Origin: Flavihumibacter stibioxidans
Lineage (GTDB): Bacteria > Bacteroidota > Bacteroidia > Chitinophagales > Chitinophagaceae
Reading direction: 5' to 3'
Assembly (NCBI RefSeq): GCF_014332695.1
Contig: NZ_MBUA01000001.1
Coordinates: 1,302,001 to 1,366,000, forward strand
DNA: 64,000 nucleotides
Positions 52,747 to 62,070 of the stretch are shown here, in pieces. Under the pieces are notes generated by a model. The model worked only from the letters and a program-made list of their open reading frames with translations. It was not told the origin of the DNA and did no database searches. Both the position numbers and the translations under genes were made by a program. The number at the start of each line of letters is the position of its first letter. The stretch's first letter is position 1.

Positions 52747-53814
52747 TCAGAATGGCCATCCGTTTTCTTTTATCAATACAATCAATCCTGTGATCACCAT
52801 GTTGAACAATGCCAGGGGGATCAATCCTTTCCAACCCAGTTTCATCAGCTGGTCATACCTGAATCGCGGGATGGTCCACCTTACCCACATAAAGAAGAAC
52901 AGGAAGAAACCGACTTTGGCAAACAATGATACGGCCTGCAAAACAGCCAGCCAGTTGGTACCGATGCTCTGGCCCATGCTTGCATCATTTACAAATGGGA
53001 TATCATATCCGCCGAAATAAAGGGTTGACATCAGTGCACTGCTGATAAACATGTTCACATATTCTGCGAACAGGTAGAACCCGAGTTTCATGGAAGAATA
53101 TTCCTGGTGGTAACCCTGGTTCAGTTCGCTTTCTGCTTCAGGAAGGTCAAATGGCGTGCGGTTACATTCTGCGAAGGCACAGATCAGGAAGATCAGGAAT
53201 CCGAGAGGCTGGTAGAAGAAATTCCACCATCCCGTGGATTGCTGGTCAACAATTGTTTTCAGGCTTAATGAACCGGTAAGCATCAGCAATGCAATGATTG
53301 ACAGTCCCATTGCCAGTTCATAGGAGATCATCTGCGATGCACCGCGCAATGCGGCCAGCAGGGAGAACTTGTTGTTGGAAGCCCATCCGCCGATCATGAT
53401 ACCGTAAACGCCCATGCTCACCACACCAAATACATAGAGGATGCCGATATTGATGTCTGCTATCTGCAGGGAGATGGTACGGCCGGCGATGGTGATTTCG
53501 TTCCCCCAGGGAATTACCGCACTTGTCAGCATGGCCATGGTCATGGCGATGCCGGGACCCAGGATGAACAGGAACCTGTTGGAAGAACTGGGGATCACAT
53601 CCTCCTTCATGAATAATTTGATACCATCGGCAAAGGGCTGGAATATTCCACCGGGACCCGCCCTGTTGGGGCCATAGCGGTCCTGGATATAGCCTGCCAC
53701 CTTGCGCTCACCGAAAGTGGTATACAATGCGACCAGCAGGGAGATGACGATGATCACGGCTATCAATACCAGTTTCTCCAGTATAAAAGCCAGGTCAATT
53801 GCCAGATTAATCAT
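52747..53814 (-). CDS. nuoH: NADH-quinone oxidoreductase subunit H
   Basis: 355 residues, eight helices. The quinone-channel segments RYGPNRAGPGGIFQPFADGIKLFMKED and NRTPFDLPEAESELNQGYHQEYSSMK are conserved. Forms the quinone entry with NuoB and NuoD. Confidence 0.96.
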   Translation of the reverse strand: MINLAIDLAFILEKLVLIAVIIVISLLVALYTTFGERKVAGYIQDRYGPNRAGPGGIFQPFADGIKLFMKEDVIPSSSNRFLFILGPGIAMTMAMLTSAVIPWGNEITIAGRTISLQIADINIGILYVFGVVSMGVYGIMIGGWASNNKFSLLAALRGASQMISYELAMGLSIIALLMLTGSLSLKTIVDQQSTGWWNFFYQPLGFLIFLICAFAECNRTPFDLPEAESELNQGYHQEYSSMKLGFYLFAEYVNMFISSALMSTLYFGGYDIPFVNDASMGQSIGTNWLAVLQAVSLFAKVGFFLFFFMWVRWTIPRFRYDQLMKLGWKGLIPLALFNMVITGLIVLIKENGWPF

Positions 53815-53868
53815 ATTGATGTATTCAAACTTTTTAAAATTATGCTCCGTTCTTACTTCCGTCCATCA

Positions 53869-54978
53869 CTATTTAGATCCTTTAAAGTCATCACTGTGTG
53901 CCGGTCCTTCGATCTTTGACAGTTCAATCTCCGGACGGTTCACTTCGCTTACTTTATGAATGTCCATCAGCAGTTTTGGTCCCCTTCCGCCCATCACTTC
54001 AGGCAGGAAATCGGTTGGCTTTTTCACGCCAACATAATGTCCCTGTGAAATAACAGAGTGACGGTTGATTTTTGAGGGTCCATCAATGGTCCAGTCTTTT
54101 ATGTCCTTCTTATCAAAGCGGCATTCGTTACAGATCCATCCCGGACGGCCATCCGAAGCGTCTTTCACTTCGCCCCATTCGTCCTTGCGGGCGGTTACGC
54201 GGAACACTTCATCACCGCGCATCCAGAGCTGTACTTCACCACAGCATTTGGAGCAGTTGCGGTGGGCATCCACCGGTTTGGTGAACCATACCCTGTTCTT
54301 GAAACGGAAGGTCTTATCGGTAAGTGCGCCCACCGGGCAGACATCAATTACGTTTCCGATGAAATCATTGTCGAGGGATTTGCTGATATAGGTAGCAATC
54401 TCTGCATGATCGCCGCGGTCCAGCACGCCGTGAACACGTTTTTCCGTCAGCTGGTCGGCCACAAAAACACAACGGTAGCATAGGATGCAGCGCGTCATGT
54501 GCAACTGTATATATTCACCGAGGTCGTGCTTTTTAAAAATCCTTTTCTGGAATTCGAAGCGGGTGCCTTCCTTACCATGTTCATAGCTGAGGTCCTGGAG
54601 ATGGCACTCACCTGCCTGGTCGCAGATAGGGCAATCCAGCGGGTGGTTCAGCAGCAGGAATTCGGTTATGCCCGCCCGTGCATCGAGCACGCGATCGCTG
54701 GTGATATTCTTCACGATCATGCCATCCATCACAGTAGTACGGCAGCTGGCAACCAGTTTAGGCATGGGTCGCGGATCTGCAGTGGATCCTGCAGCCACTT
54801 CCACCAGGCAGGTACGGCATTTACCGCCACTGTTTTTCAGTTTGCTGTAATAACACATCGCAGGAGGAGTAACATCACCCCCAATCATGCGTGCAGCATT
54901 CAGGATGGTGGTACCCGGTTCCACGTCAACAGTGATGTTGTCGATGGTTACTTTGAATAATTTTTTCTCTTCGGACAT
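53869..54978 (-). CDS. nuoG: NADH-quinone oxidoreductase subunit G, short form
   Basis: 369 residues against roughly 700-900 in most species. The N-terminal 2Fe-2S (CYYSKLKNSGGKCRTCLVEV), HPLDCPICDQAGECHLQDL and CILCYRC plus DVCPVGALTDKTF cluster motifs are present, then the protein ends near NECRFDKKDIKDW and a tail. The large molybdopterin-oxidoreductase-like domain is absent. This looks natural, not a truncation: the tail is in frame and nuoH follows 54 bp later. Confidence 0.92.
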   Translation of the reverse strand: MSEEKKLFKVTIDNITVDVEPGTTILNAARMIGGDVTPPAMCYYSKLKNSGGKCRTCLVEVAAGSTADPRPMPKLVASCRTTVMDGMIVKNITSDRVLDARAGITEFLLLNHPLDCPICDQAGECHLQDLSYEHGKEGTRFEFQKRIFKKHDLGEYIQLHMTRCILCYRCVFVADQLTEKRVHGVLDRGDHAEIATYISKSLDNDFIGNVIDVCPVGALTDKTFRFKNRVWFTKPVDAHRNCSKCCGEVQLWMRGDEVFRVTARKDEWGEVKDASDGRPGWICNECRFDKKDIKDWTIDGPSKINRHSVISQGHYVGVKKPTDFLPEVMGGRGPKLLMDIHKVSEVNRPEIELSKIEGPAHSDDFKGSK

Positions 54979-55006
54979 ATGTATAAAGTCAATAGGTCAA
55001 TGGGTT

Positions 55007-56365
55007 CTAAGCCGTTGTGGGCACATGAATCGGATCCGCGTAATGTGCCAGTCCGTAGTTACGGGTGAGGCATTCCTGCGGGTTATTGATATGCCATTCA
55101 AACTCATCACGGAAATGGCGGATGGCTGCAGCAACGGGCCAAGCGGCCGCATCACCAAGCGGGCAAATCGTATTGCCCTCGATCTTGCGCTGGATATCCC
55201 AGAGCAGGTCGATATCACTCATCTTACCTTTTCCCATTTCAATATTCTTCAGGATCTTTTCCATCCAGCCGGTTCCTTCGCGGCAGGGAGAACACTGTCC
55301 ACAGCTTTCGTGACGGTAGAACCGCGCCAGGGTGTACGTGTGCTTCACTACGCACTGGTCTTCGTCCAGCACAATAAATCCGCCGGATCCCATGCTGGAA
55401 CCAGTAGCAAATCCTCCATCGGCAAGGCTTTCATAGTTCATCAGCCGGGTATCACCCTTTGCTGTTTTCAACAGCAGGTTGGCAGGCAGGATCGGAACGG
55501 AAGATCCGCCGGGAATACAGGCTTTCAGCTTTTTCCCGTTTTTGATGCCACCGCAATATTCATCGCTGTAGATAAACTCTTCCACAGAGATGGTCATGTC
55601 AATTTCGTAAACTCCCGGTTTGTTGATATTTCCGCAGGCAGAGATCAGCTTGGTGCCGGTTGAGCGGCCAACGCCGATCTTGGCATATTCTTCTCCGCCG
55701 ATATTGATAATTGGTCCAACAGCTGCAAGGGTCTCCACATTATTCACCACCGTCGGGCGGTCCCAGACTCCTTTTACGGCGGGGAAGGGTGGTTTAATCC
55801 TCGGATTTCCGCGTTTGCCTTCGAGTGATTCGATCAGGGCTGTTTCTTCGCCACAGATATACGCACCGGCACCACGCTGTACATAGATCTCACAGTCAAA
55901 GCCTGTTCCCAGGATATTTTTTCCCAGCCAGCCATTGGCTTTGGCTTCGGCGATGGCTCTTTCGAGAATATCGGGAATCCATGCATATTCACCACGGATA
56001 TAGATATAGGTTGCGTTTGATCCAAGTGCATAGGAAGCAATGATCAGTCCTTCAATCAGCAGGTGCGGAAGGAATTCCATCAGGTAGCGGTCCTTGAAAG
56101 TTCCCGGCTCAGATTCATCGGCATTGCAGACCAGGTGGCGGGGAACGCCCTCTGGTTTTGCCAGGAAGCTCCATTTCATACCGGCAGGGAAGCCGGCACC
56201 ACCCCGACCACGGAGACCACTTTTCTTGACTTCCTCGGTAATGGCATCGGGGCTCATGGTTTTCAAAGCCTTTTCAACAGCACGGTATCCACCTTCACGA
56301 CGGTAAACATCGTAATGGCGGATGCCCTCCACATGTGCTTTTTCTAAAAGTAATTTCACTCCCAT
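55007..56365 (-). CDS. nuoF: NADH-quinone oxidoreductase subunit F (NADH/FMN site)
   Basis: 452 residues: NADH-binding GLRGRGGAGFPAGMKWSFL, FMN site YIRGEYAW and VQRGAGAYICGEETALIESLEG, and N3 cluster CGQCSPCREGTGWM. Oxidises NADH and passes electrons to FMN. Gap to the NTF2-like gene upstream is 38 bp; a GTCAATAGGTCAATGGG repeat lies after it. Confidence 0.96.
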   Translation of the reverse strand: MGVKLLLEKAHVEGIRHYDVYRREGGYRAVEKALKTMSPDAITEEVKKSGLRGRGGAGFPAGMKWSFLAKPEGVPRHLVCNADESEPGTFKDRYLMEFLPHLLIEGLIIASYALGSNATYIYIRGEYAWIPDILERAIAEAKANGWLGKNILGTGFDCEIYVQRGAGAYICGEETALIESLEGKRGNPRIKPPFPAVKGVWDRPTVVNNVETLAAVGPIINIGGEEYAKIGVGRSTGTKLISACGNINKPGVYEIDMTISVEEFIYSDEYCGGIKNGKKLKACIPGGSSVPILPANLLLKTAKGDTRLMNYESLADGGFATGSSMGSGGFIVLDEDQCVVKHTYTLARFYRHESCGQCSPCREGTGWMEKILKNIEMGKGKMSDIDLLWDIQRKIEGNTICPLGDAAAWPVAAAIRHFRDEFEWHINNPQECLTRNYGLAHYADPIHVPTTA

Positions 56366-56403
56366 ATTGATAATAAATTCAAAAGTCCTTTTTTATGCCG
56401 GCT

Positions 56404-56823
56404 TCATATCCTGGTACTTTGCCGGGCAATCAGTTGCCAGCCCTTTTTTTTCTTCCATATCCAAACCAGCAGAACATGGAGCTTGAAATCATATACCTGA
56501 CCATTTCGGGTAACATTCACTTCCCAGTCTGTGCGCACAATTCCCGTTTTATCTTCCATCTTTATGTCCATTACCCCCTGTTTGATGCTGTTGTATCGCA
56601 GCACTCCGTTGAACATATCGGCAATCACTTCCTTTTTTGACTCGATCCATGCGTTCGAATGCCCGTAACTGCATTTACCGTGCAATAGTTTTCTGACGGT
56701 GGCAGAGTCCTGTTTCAGCAATGCTTCATTCAGGTCCAGCATTGCTTTTTTCAGCGTGACGGTATCCTGCGCGAACAGTGATCCTGCCCAAAAAAGCGCA
56801 ATTATAAGGAGGGCGGTTCTCAT
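56404..56823 (-). CDS. Exported NTF2-like (DUF4440-type) protein inside the nuo operon
   Basis: 139 residues from ATG at 56823 (MRTALLIIALFWAGSLFAQ gives a clear signal peptide; the frame upstream to 56859 would run into nuoE). The mature part is a cone-shaped NTF2-like domain: LLHGKCSYGHSNAWIESKKEV and VNVTRNGQVYDFKLHVLLVW. Periplasmic location is inconsistent with being a complex I peripheral subunit. Starts 5 bp after the nuoE stop, so it is co-transcribed. Function unknown. Confidence 0.8.
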   Translation of the reverse strand: MRTALLIIALFWAGSLFAQDTVTLKKAMLDLNEALLKQDSATVRKLLHGKCSYGHSNAWIESKKEVIADMFNGVLRYNSIKQGVMDIKMEDKTGIVRTDWEVNVTRNGQVYDFKLHVLLVWIWKKKKGWQLIARQSTRI

Positions 56824-56828
56824 ATAAC

Positions 56829-57326
56829 TCAGTTCAGTACGCCAGCATTCTTCCTGCACTCTTCTATAATTGTGTCAACCCTCTCTTTCGTCAGATGTTC
56901 CTTGTAATGTTTGCCCAGCTGCATCATCGGTGCATAACCGCAGGCACCCAGGCACTCAACGGTTTTGAGCGTAAACATTCCATCTGGTGTTGTTTCACCA
57001 ACACTGATGCCTAAACGCTGTTTTATATAATCAACAATATCATCGCTGCCACTGATCATGCAGGGACCTGTCTGGCAAACTTCGAACAGGAATTTGCCAA
57101 CCGGTTTCAGATTGAACATGCTGTAGAAGGTGGCCACTTCATACACTTCAATAGGTTCGATCTGCAGCAGGGATGCCACATAGTCCATTGTTTCCGCACT
57201 CAACCAGCCATATTCTTCCTGCGCGAGGTGCAACACCGGGATCAGCGCGCTCTTTTGTTTTCCCTGCGGATACCTTGCGATGATCTCTTGCACCTTAGCC
57301 AGTTTCTGTTCTGAAAATTGTATCAT
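56829..57326 (-). CDS. nuoE: NADH-quinone oxidoreductase subunit E (2Fe-2S)
   Basis: 165 residues with thioredoxin-like 2Fe-2S motif CQTGPCMISG and CLGACGYAPMMQLG (cluster N1a). Normal length. The gap to nuoD holds a GTGAATG tandem repeat (57345-57366). Confidence 0.95.
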   Translation of the reverse strand: MIQFSEQKLAKVQEIIARYPQGKQKSALIPVLHLAQEEYGWLSAETMDYVASLLQIEPIEVYEVATFYSMFNLKPVGKFLFEVCQTGPCMISGSDDIVDYIKQRLGISVGETTPDGMFTLKTVECLGACGYAPMMQLGKHYKEHLTKERVDTIIEECRKNAGVLN

Positions 57327-57369
57327 ATCAAATAAATGGTCAATAGTGAATGGTGAATGGTGAATGTTT

Positions 57370-58611
57370 TTACGCGTCCATTTCCCCGGCGATCAGGTTC
57401 AGGCTGCTCATGGTAATCACTGCATCACTTAGCAAAGCTCCTTTGGTCAGTTCTGAATATGCCTGGTAGTAAATAAAGCAGGGTCTCCTGAAATGCAGCC
57501 TGAACGGGGCACGGCCGCCATCACTGATCAGGTAAAACCCGAGTTCACCGTTACCGCCTTCCACAGAATGGTACACTTCACCCTTAGGCATATCGATTTC
57601 ACCCATAATGATTTTGAAGTGCCAGATCAGGGCTTCCATTTTGGTATAAACGTCCTCTTTTTTGGGGAGGTAATATTCCGGCACATCGGCATGGTACACA
57701 TCGGCATCAGTGCCTTTGAATTCCTGCACTTTCCTGAAAGCCTGTTCAATGATGCTCAGGCTCTGCCACATTTCCTGGTTGCGTACCATGAAACGGTCGT
57801 AGTTATCGCCGGTACTGCCTACGGGGATATCAAACTCAAAATCCTGGTAGGAACAATATGGGGATGCCACCCTTACGTCGTAATCCACGCCTGCAGCCCG
57901 CAGGTTGGGACCGGTGAAGCCGTAATTCAGTGCTCTCTCCGCGGAGATTCCACCGGTACCCATGGTGCGTTCCATAAAGATCCTGTTGCGGTTGAACAGG
58001 TTCTCAAATTCTTTCAGGGTTACGGGGTATTCTTTCAGGAATTTTTCGATCTTTTCAAAGGCAGCGTTGGAGAAATTCCTCTCGAATCCGCCGATGCGGC
58101 CGATATTGGTGGTAAGCCTGCTTCCGCAAACCTCTTCAAAGATTTCATAGATCAGTTCACGGTACTGCATTACATAGAGGAAGCCACTGAATGCACCACT
58201 GTCCACCCCCACAATGGAATTACAGATCAGGTGGTCGGCGATCCTCGACAATTCCATGATGATCACCCTGAGGTAATCTACCCGCTTGGGAGTGGAAACC
58301 CCCAGGAGTTTCTCGCAGGTGAGGTGCCATCCCATATTGTTGATGGGTGATGAGCAATAATTCAACCTGTCTGTAAGGGGGGTGATCTGGTATAAAGGCC
58401 TTCTTTCCGCAATCTTCTCAAATGCCCTGTGGATATAACCCACTGTCTGTTCGGAAGAAACGATTCTTTCTCCGTCCACCTCCAGTATATTCTGGAATAC
58501 TCCGTGTGTGGCGGGGTGAGTGGGGCCCAGGTTCAGTGTGGTGGTCTGTTTCCCGATGGAACCTTCCGGAAGGCTGATGTGGTGCGGTTGTTGGTGTATG
58601 ATTTCAGACAT
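57370..58611 (-). CDS. nuoD: NADH-quinone oxidoreductase subunit D
   Basis: 413 residues from ATG at 58611 (MSEIIHQQPHHIS); the frame extends to 58683 but that would overlap nuoC by 35 bp without a conserved N-terminus. NLGPTHPATHGVFQ holds the quinone-site His; ISAERALNYGFTGPNLRAAG and DMPKGEVYHSVEGGNGELGFY are conserved. Binds quinone with NuoB. Confidence 0.95.
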   Translation of the reverse strand: MSEIIHQQPHHISLPEGSIGKQTTTLNLGPTHPATHGVFQNILEVDGERIVSSEQTVGYIHRAFEKIAERRPLYQITPLTDRLNYCSSPINNMGWHLTCEKLLGVSTPKRVDYLRVIIMELSRIADHLICNSIVGVDSGAFSGFLYVMQYRELIYEIFEEVCGSRLTTNIGRIGGFERNFSNAAFEKIEKFLKEYPVTLKEFENLFNRNRIFMERTMGTGGISAERALNYGFTGPNLRAAGVDYDVRVASPYCSYQDFEFDIPVGSTGDNYDRFMVRNQEMWQSLSIIEQAFRKVQEFKGTDADVYHADVPEYYLPKKEDVYTKMEALIWHFKIIMGEIDMPKGEVYHSVEGGNGELGFYLISDGGRAPFRLHFRRPCFIYYQAYSELTKGALLSDAVITMSSLNLIAGEMDA

Positions 58612-58648
58612 TACTGTCTCGTTTGTGTGTTGTAGTTGATGGTTTTGG

Positions 58649-59167
58649 TTAAGATACCGAGCCGCCGCGGCCAAACATCTCATCGTCTTTATCTATGCGC
58701 GATTGGTCTTCCAGCGGGTATTCCTTTCTCATGGGGAAATAGTCCATTTCATCCACATTCAGGATTCGTTTCAGGTTAGGATGCCCGACAAAGTTGATAC
58801 CGTAAAAGTCATAGGTCTCTCTTTCCTGCCAGTTGGCTGATTCAAAGAGGCTGGTTGCGGTAAAAACATCGGGGTCGCTGATATCTGAAAACACTTTCAT
58901 CCTCAGCCGGACATTGTCCACCAGGTTATGCATATGATACACAACAGCCAGTTCCCTGCCTTTCTGGTCCGGATAATGTACACCGCACAGATCAGTAAGA
59001 AAGCGGAACCTGAGTTCGGTATCATCATACAGGAACTGCATCACCTTCAGGTTCATATCTTTAGGAACCTCGAAAGTCAGCATTCCCGCCGGCTCTTCGA
59101 TATTGGTGATGACATCGCCAAACTTCTCTGTGAGCCTTTCCCTGATATATTCATTCGTCAAAGCCAT
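58649..59167 (-). CDS. nuoC: NADH-quinone oxidoreductase subunit C
   Basis: 172 residues; WQERETYDFYGINFVGHPNLKRIL and MRKEYPLEDQSRIDKDDEMFG are the 30-kDa subunit signatures. Separate from nuoD, not fused as in E. coli. Confidence 0.95.
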   Translation of the reverse strand: MALTNEYIRERLTEKFGDVITNIEEPAGMLTFEVPKDMNLKVMQFLYDDTELRFRFLTDLCGVHYPDQKGRELAVVYHMHNLVDNVRLRMKVFSDISDPDVFTATSLFESANWQERETYDFYGINFVGHPNLKRILNVDEMDYFPMRKEYPLEDQSRIDKDDEMFGRGGSVS

Positions 59168-59188
59168 AAGACTGATTCTTACTGTTTG

Positions 59189-59770
59189 TTATTCAATACC
59201 GTAACTGTTCAACAATGCCTTATAGCGGTCACTGTTCCTTCTGCGAAGGCTCTCCTGTCCTACCAGGTCCTGGCACTTCATCAAACCGTCCAGGATGGCT
59301 TCAGGGCGCGGAGGGCATCCGGGCACATAAACATCCACCGGAATAATCTGGTCAATACCCTGCAACACACTGTAGGTATCAAAGATGCCGCCTGAGGACG
59401 CACAGGCGCCAACGGCAATTACCCAGCGGGGCTCTGACATCTGGAGATAAACCTGTTTCACAATGGGTCCCATTTTCTTGGCGATGGTTCCCATTACCAG
59501 CAGCAGATCACACTGGCGGGGCGTGTGTGCAAACCTTTCGGAGCCGAAGCGGCCGATATCGTAGTGCGACGCACTGGTGGCCATGAATTCAATGCCGCAA
59601 CAGGAAGTGGCAAATGGCATTGGCCAGAGGGAGTTCTTCCGGCCCCAGCCTACCACCTGGTCCAGGGTGGTTGCAAAAAACCCTTCCCCGCCATAACCTT
59701 CAGGCATTTCGTCGGTGATAATGATCTTACCACCTTCATTCTTTACATTATATTGAACAGGACGTGCCAT
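59189..59770 (-). CDS. nuoB: NADH-quinone oxidoreductase subunit B (cluster N2)
   Basis: 193 residues with the tandem Cys pair in [17 protein letters not shown] and [15 protein letters not shown], the ligands of cluster N2. Final electron donor to quinone. Confidence 0.96.
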   Translation of the reverse strand: MARPVQYNVKNEGGKIIITDEMPEGYGGEGFFATTLDQVVGWGRKNSLWPMPFATSCCGIEFMATSASHYDIGRFGSERFAHTPRQCDLLLVMGTIAKKMGPIVKQVYLQMSEPRWVIAVGACASSGGIFDTYSVLQGIDQIIPVDVYVPGCPPRPEAILDGLMKCQDLVGQESLRRRNSDRYKALLNSYGIE

Positions 59771-59787
59771 AATAAATTACTTTAATA

Positions 59788-60186
59788 TTAATCTTCCCAC
59801 TGCAATGCACCCTTCTTGAGGATATAATAAAACCCGGAGATAAAGAAGCCGACAAACATCAGAACGGCCCAAAAACCATTCCAGCCCAGTTCCCTGAAAT
59901 TCACGGCATAGGGGTAGAAAAAGATAACTTCCACATCAAAGAGTACGAAAAGAACGGCCACCAGGAAATATTTGATGGCTACAGGCTGGCGGGCGTTTCC
60001 CACTGCATGGATGCCACTTTCAAATGTTTCCAGTTTTTCAGCAGTCTTCCGGTTCGGGCCCAGGAAGGGTGAAATACCCAGGGTAAGGCCAACGAATCCG
60101 GCCGCACAGATAATTTGTAATGCGATGGGTAGGTAGTCAACAGCGGTACTTGCAGCTACCGCATTTTGTAACAAGAAAAGATTCAT
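59788..60186 (-). CDS. nuoA: NADH-quinone oxidoreductase subunit A
   Basis: 132 residues, three helices; KYFLVAVLFVLFDVEVIFFYPYAV contains the conserved acidic pair. First gene of the nuo operon. Confidence 0.95.
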   Translation of the reverse strand: MNLFLLQNAVAASTAVDYLPIALQIICAAGFVGLTLGISPFLGPNRKTAEKLETFESGIHAVGNARQPVAIKYFLVAVLFVLFDVEVIFFYPYAVNFRELGWNGFWAVLMFVGFFISGFYYILKKGALQWED

Positions 60187-60205
60187 GCCTTAATTGTTGT
60201 GGTGG

Positions 60206-60213
60206 CAAAAATA
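60206..60213 (-). promoter_or_regulatory. Candidate -7 element of the nuo operon
   Basis: TATTTTTG on the minus strand matches the Bacteroidota -7 consensus TAnnTTTG, ending 19 bp upstream of the nuoA start. No well-spaced -33 TTTG is clear. Confidence 0.4.
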
Positions 60214-60289
60214 AGATAGCCTGCCAAATAAAACGCGCAACATTGAAAATAAGTTCGTTAGAGGCGTTTTATCGGATGCCGCGTTAAAA

Positions 60290-60320
60290 AAAGAGTCCCC
60301 GCCTGGGGCGGGGACTCTTT
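60290..60320 (-). terminator. Intrinsic terminator after the TPR gene
   Basis: A 14-bp perfect stem (AAAGAGTCCCCGCC / GGCGGGGACTCTTT, loop TGG) followed by a T-run on the minus strand, 32 bp after the stop codon. Confidence 0.92.
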
Positions 60321-60352
60321 CCTATACTATTAATTCATCATTTATCGGTATA

Positions 60353-62020
60353 CTAATTACCACTCGACTCGGCCGGCTTTTTCGGCGTGGCACCGGAGGA
60401 ACTGGTTTTTTTGGCAGGCGCTTTACTGAGCACTTCCTTGATCTTCACTGCGGTTTCATTAGTGGGGTCCACTTCCAGAACCTTGTCAATATACTCAAGG
60501 GCTTTATCCTTATCCTTCTTGATATCATTATAATACTGAACCAGGTAGAAATAAGAAGAAACAGCCTGTCCTTTATATTTCACTGCATCCAGTGTACGGG
60601 CCATCTCACCAAGTTTTTCATAATGTGGTACCGCAAGACCCGCGGTCATGCTGGTATCCATGGCCTGGTTGGCACGCGCCCTCCAGAGATAACCGAAGAT
60701 CTCATTGGGATACTTTTCGGCATAAACCGCAAAAATGGAATCGGCGGTCGGATAGTTGGCAGCCTGGTAATTGGCAAATCCCCAGTTATACAGGTCTACA
60801 TTATTCGGAGTCTTTTTGGTTGCATACAACTGGCCGAGATACTTAGCCTCACCCAGTCGGTTACCGCTTTTCTTTGCCAGGGCCGCGGCATTGGTCATCA
60901 GTTCCAGCTTTGATTCCATGGCAGTATCACTGGCTATGGCTTTATCATAGCTTGCCATTGCTTCGGCTTCGTTACCGGGGAACCTGCTCAGCAGGATGGC
61001 ACGGAACTCATAATCCTTGGGGACAAATTTGTCTTCCTTCTGCCTGGCAAAATACTCATCCAGGAATTTTTTTGCACTTACAGAATCCTTTTTCTCATCA
61101 TAGCTATACGCCACCAGTTTGTAATAACGCGGGTCGGCTTTGTCGCCCAGTGAACTGATGAATCCATTGGCAGTGCTGATGGCTTCATCATAACGGCGGG
61201 AAGCAAAGAGAATGGCGGTTTTTTCATAATCGTTCTCAGGGGAAGGATCAGAAACAGCCAGGTATTTGTCATAATAATCCTTAGCCTTGTTGATATCGCG
61301 GTTAAAATAGTAAAAATAAAGTTCATAGATCGCAGGGGCATAGTTGGGATCAATTCTTACCGCATCTTCAAATGCAGGCAGGAAAATCTCCGTGTTCTGC
61401 TGGGTAAGGTAGATTTTTGCGATGCGATTTTTGGCAGCGGCATAACCGGGGTTCAGTTCCAGTGCACGCTGGTAAGACTGTACGGCATTTCCGCCATCCA
61501 CTTTTTTACGGTAGGCGTCACCGATAGTGATCCATGTTTCCGGACTGTTGAACTTCTTTTGCTGGGTTACAGGAGTAAGTTTTTCGATCACATAATCGGC
61601 ATCACCGTCCTTGGCATCCACCATAGATTTGCCAATAGCATTGAAAATTTCAACGTCTTTGCCTTTGGTCAGGCTGATGGCGGTTTCGAAACGTTGACGG
61701 GCTTCATCCTTTTTGCCATCGAGCAATTCAATATGTCCTGTTCCGACAAGTAACAGTGGGGCATTGCCATTGGTTGCCAATGCTTTCTGGTAAAGTGAAC
61801 GGGCACCCTCCACATCTTTCTGTTCAATCAGGGTTTGTCCCAGCCAGTAAATGGCATTAATGTCATTGGGATTGGCGGCCAAAACCTTTTCTAATGTTTC
61901 TTTGGCACTGTTAAATCGTTCGTAGTAATAAAACTTTTTTCCCTGGTCAACGCTCTGCGCGTTCAGGGCATTACCACCTAATACTGCCGCCAAAACCAGG
62001 CTGTAGAGGTATTTCTTCAT
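60353..62020 (-). CDS. Exported tetratricopeptide-repeat protein
   Basis: 555 residues: signal peptide (MKKYLYSLVLAAVLGGNALNAQ), then about twelve TPR-like repeats (for example PNDINAIYWLGQTLIEQ, AVQSYQRALELNPGYAAAKN, DKALEYIDKVLEVDPTNETA) and a Lys/Ser/Pro-rich tail. Periplasmic scaffold protein; partners unknown. Followed by its own terminator. Confidence 0.85.
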   Translation of the reverse strand: MKKYLYSLVLAAVLGGNALNAQSVDQGKKFYYYERFNSAKETLEKVLAANPNDINAIYWLGQTLIEQKDVEGARSLYQKALATNGNAPLLLVGTGHIELLDGKKDEARQRFETAISLTKGKDVEIFNAIGKSMVDAKDGDADYVIEKLTPVTQQKKFNSPETWITIGDAYRKKVDGGNAVQSYQRALELNPGYAAAKNRIAKIYLTQQNTEIFLPAFEDAVRIDPNYAPAIYELYFYYFNRDINKAKDYYDKYLAVSDPSPENDYEKTAILFASRRYDEAISTANGFISSLGDKADPRYYKLVAYSYDEKKDSVSAKKFLDEYFARQKEDKFVPKDYEFRAILLSRFPGNEAEAMASYDKAIASDTAMESKLELMTNAAALAKKSGNRLGEAKYLGQLYATKKTPNNVDLYNWGFANYQAANYPTADSIFAVYAEKYPNEIFGYLWRARANQAMDTSMTAGLAVPHYEKLGEMARTLDAVKYKGQAVSSYFYLVQYYNDIKKDKDKALEYIDKVLEVDPTNETAVKIKEVLSKAPAKKTSSSGATPKKPAESSGN

Positions 62021-62070
62021 TCGGTTGCTGTTTTTAGTCGAGTTGTAAAAATATTAAAATATGGATTCGT

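Noticed and set aside
53869-54978. Frameshifted or broken nuoG
   Set aside because: No downstream remnant of the molybdopterin-like domain occurs before nuoH; the short form fits an intact reading frame.
57493-58350. Plus-strand frame of 285 codons antisense to nuoD
   Set aside because: Codon pattern mirrors nuoD; no independent evidence.
58612-58683. N-terminal extension of nuoD
   Set aside because: Overlaps the end of nuoC, and the NuoD family normally begins near the MSEII start.
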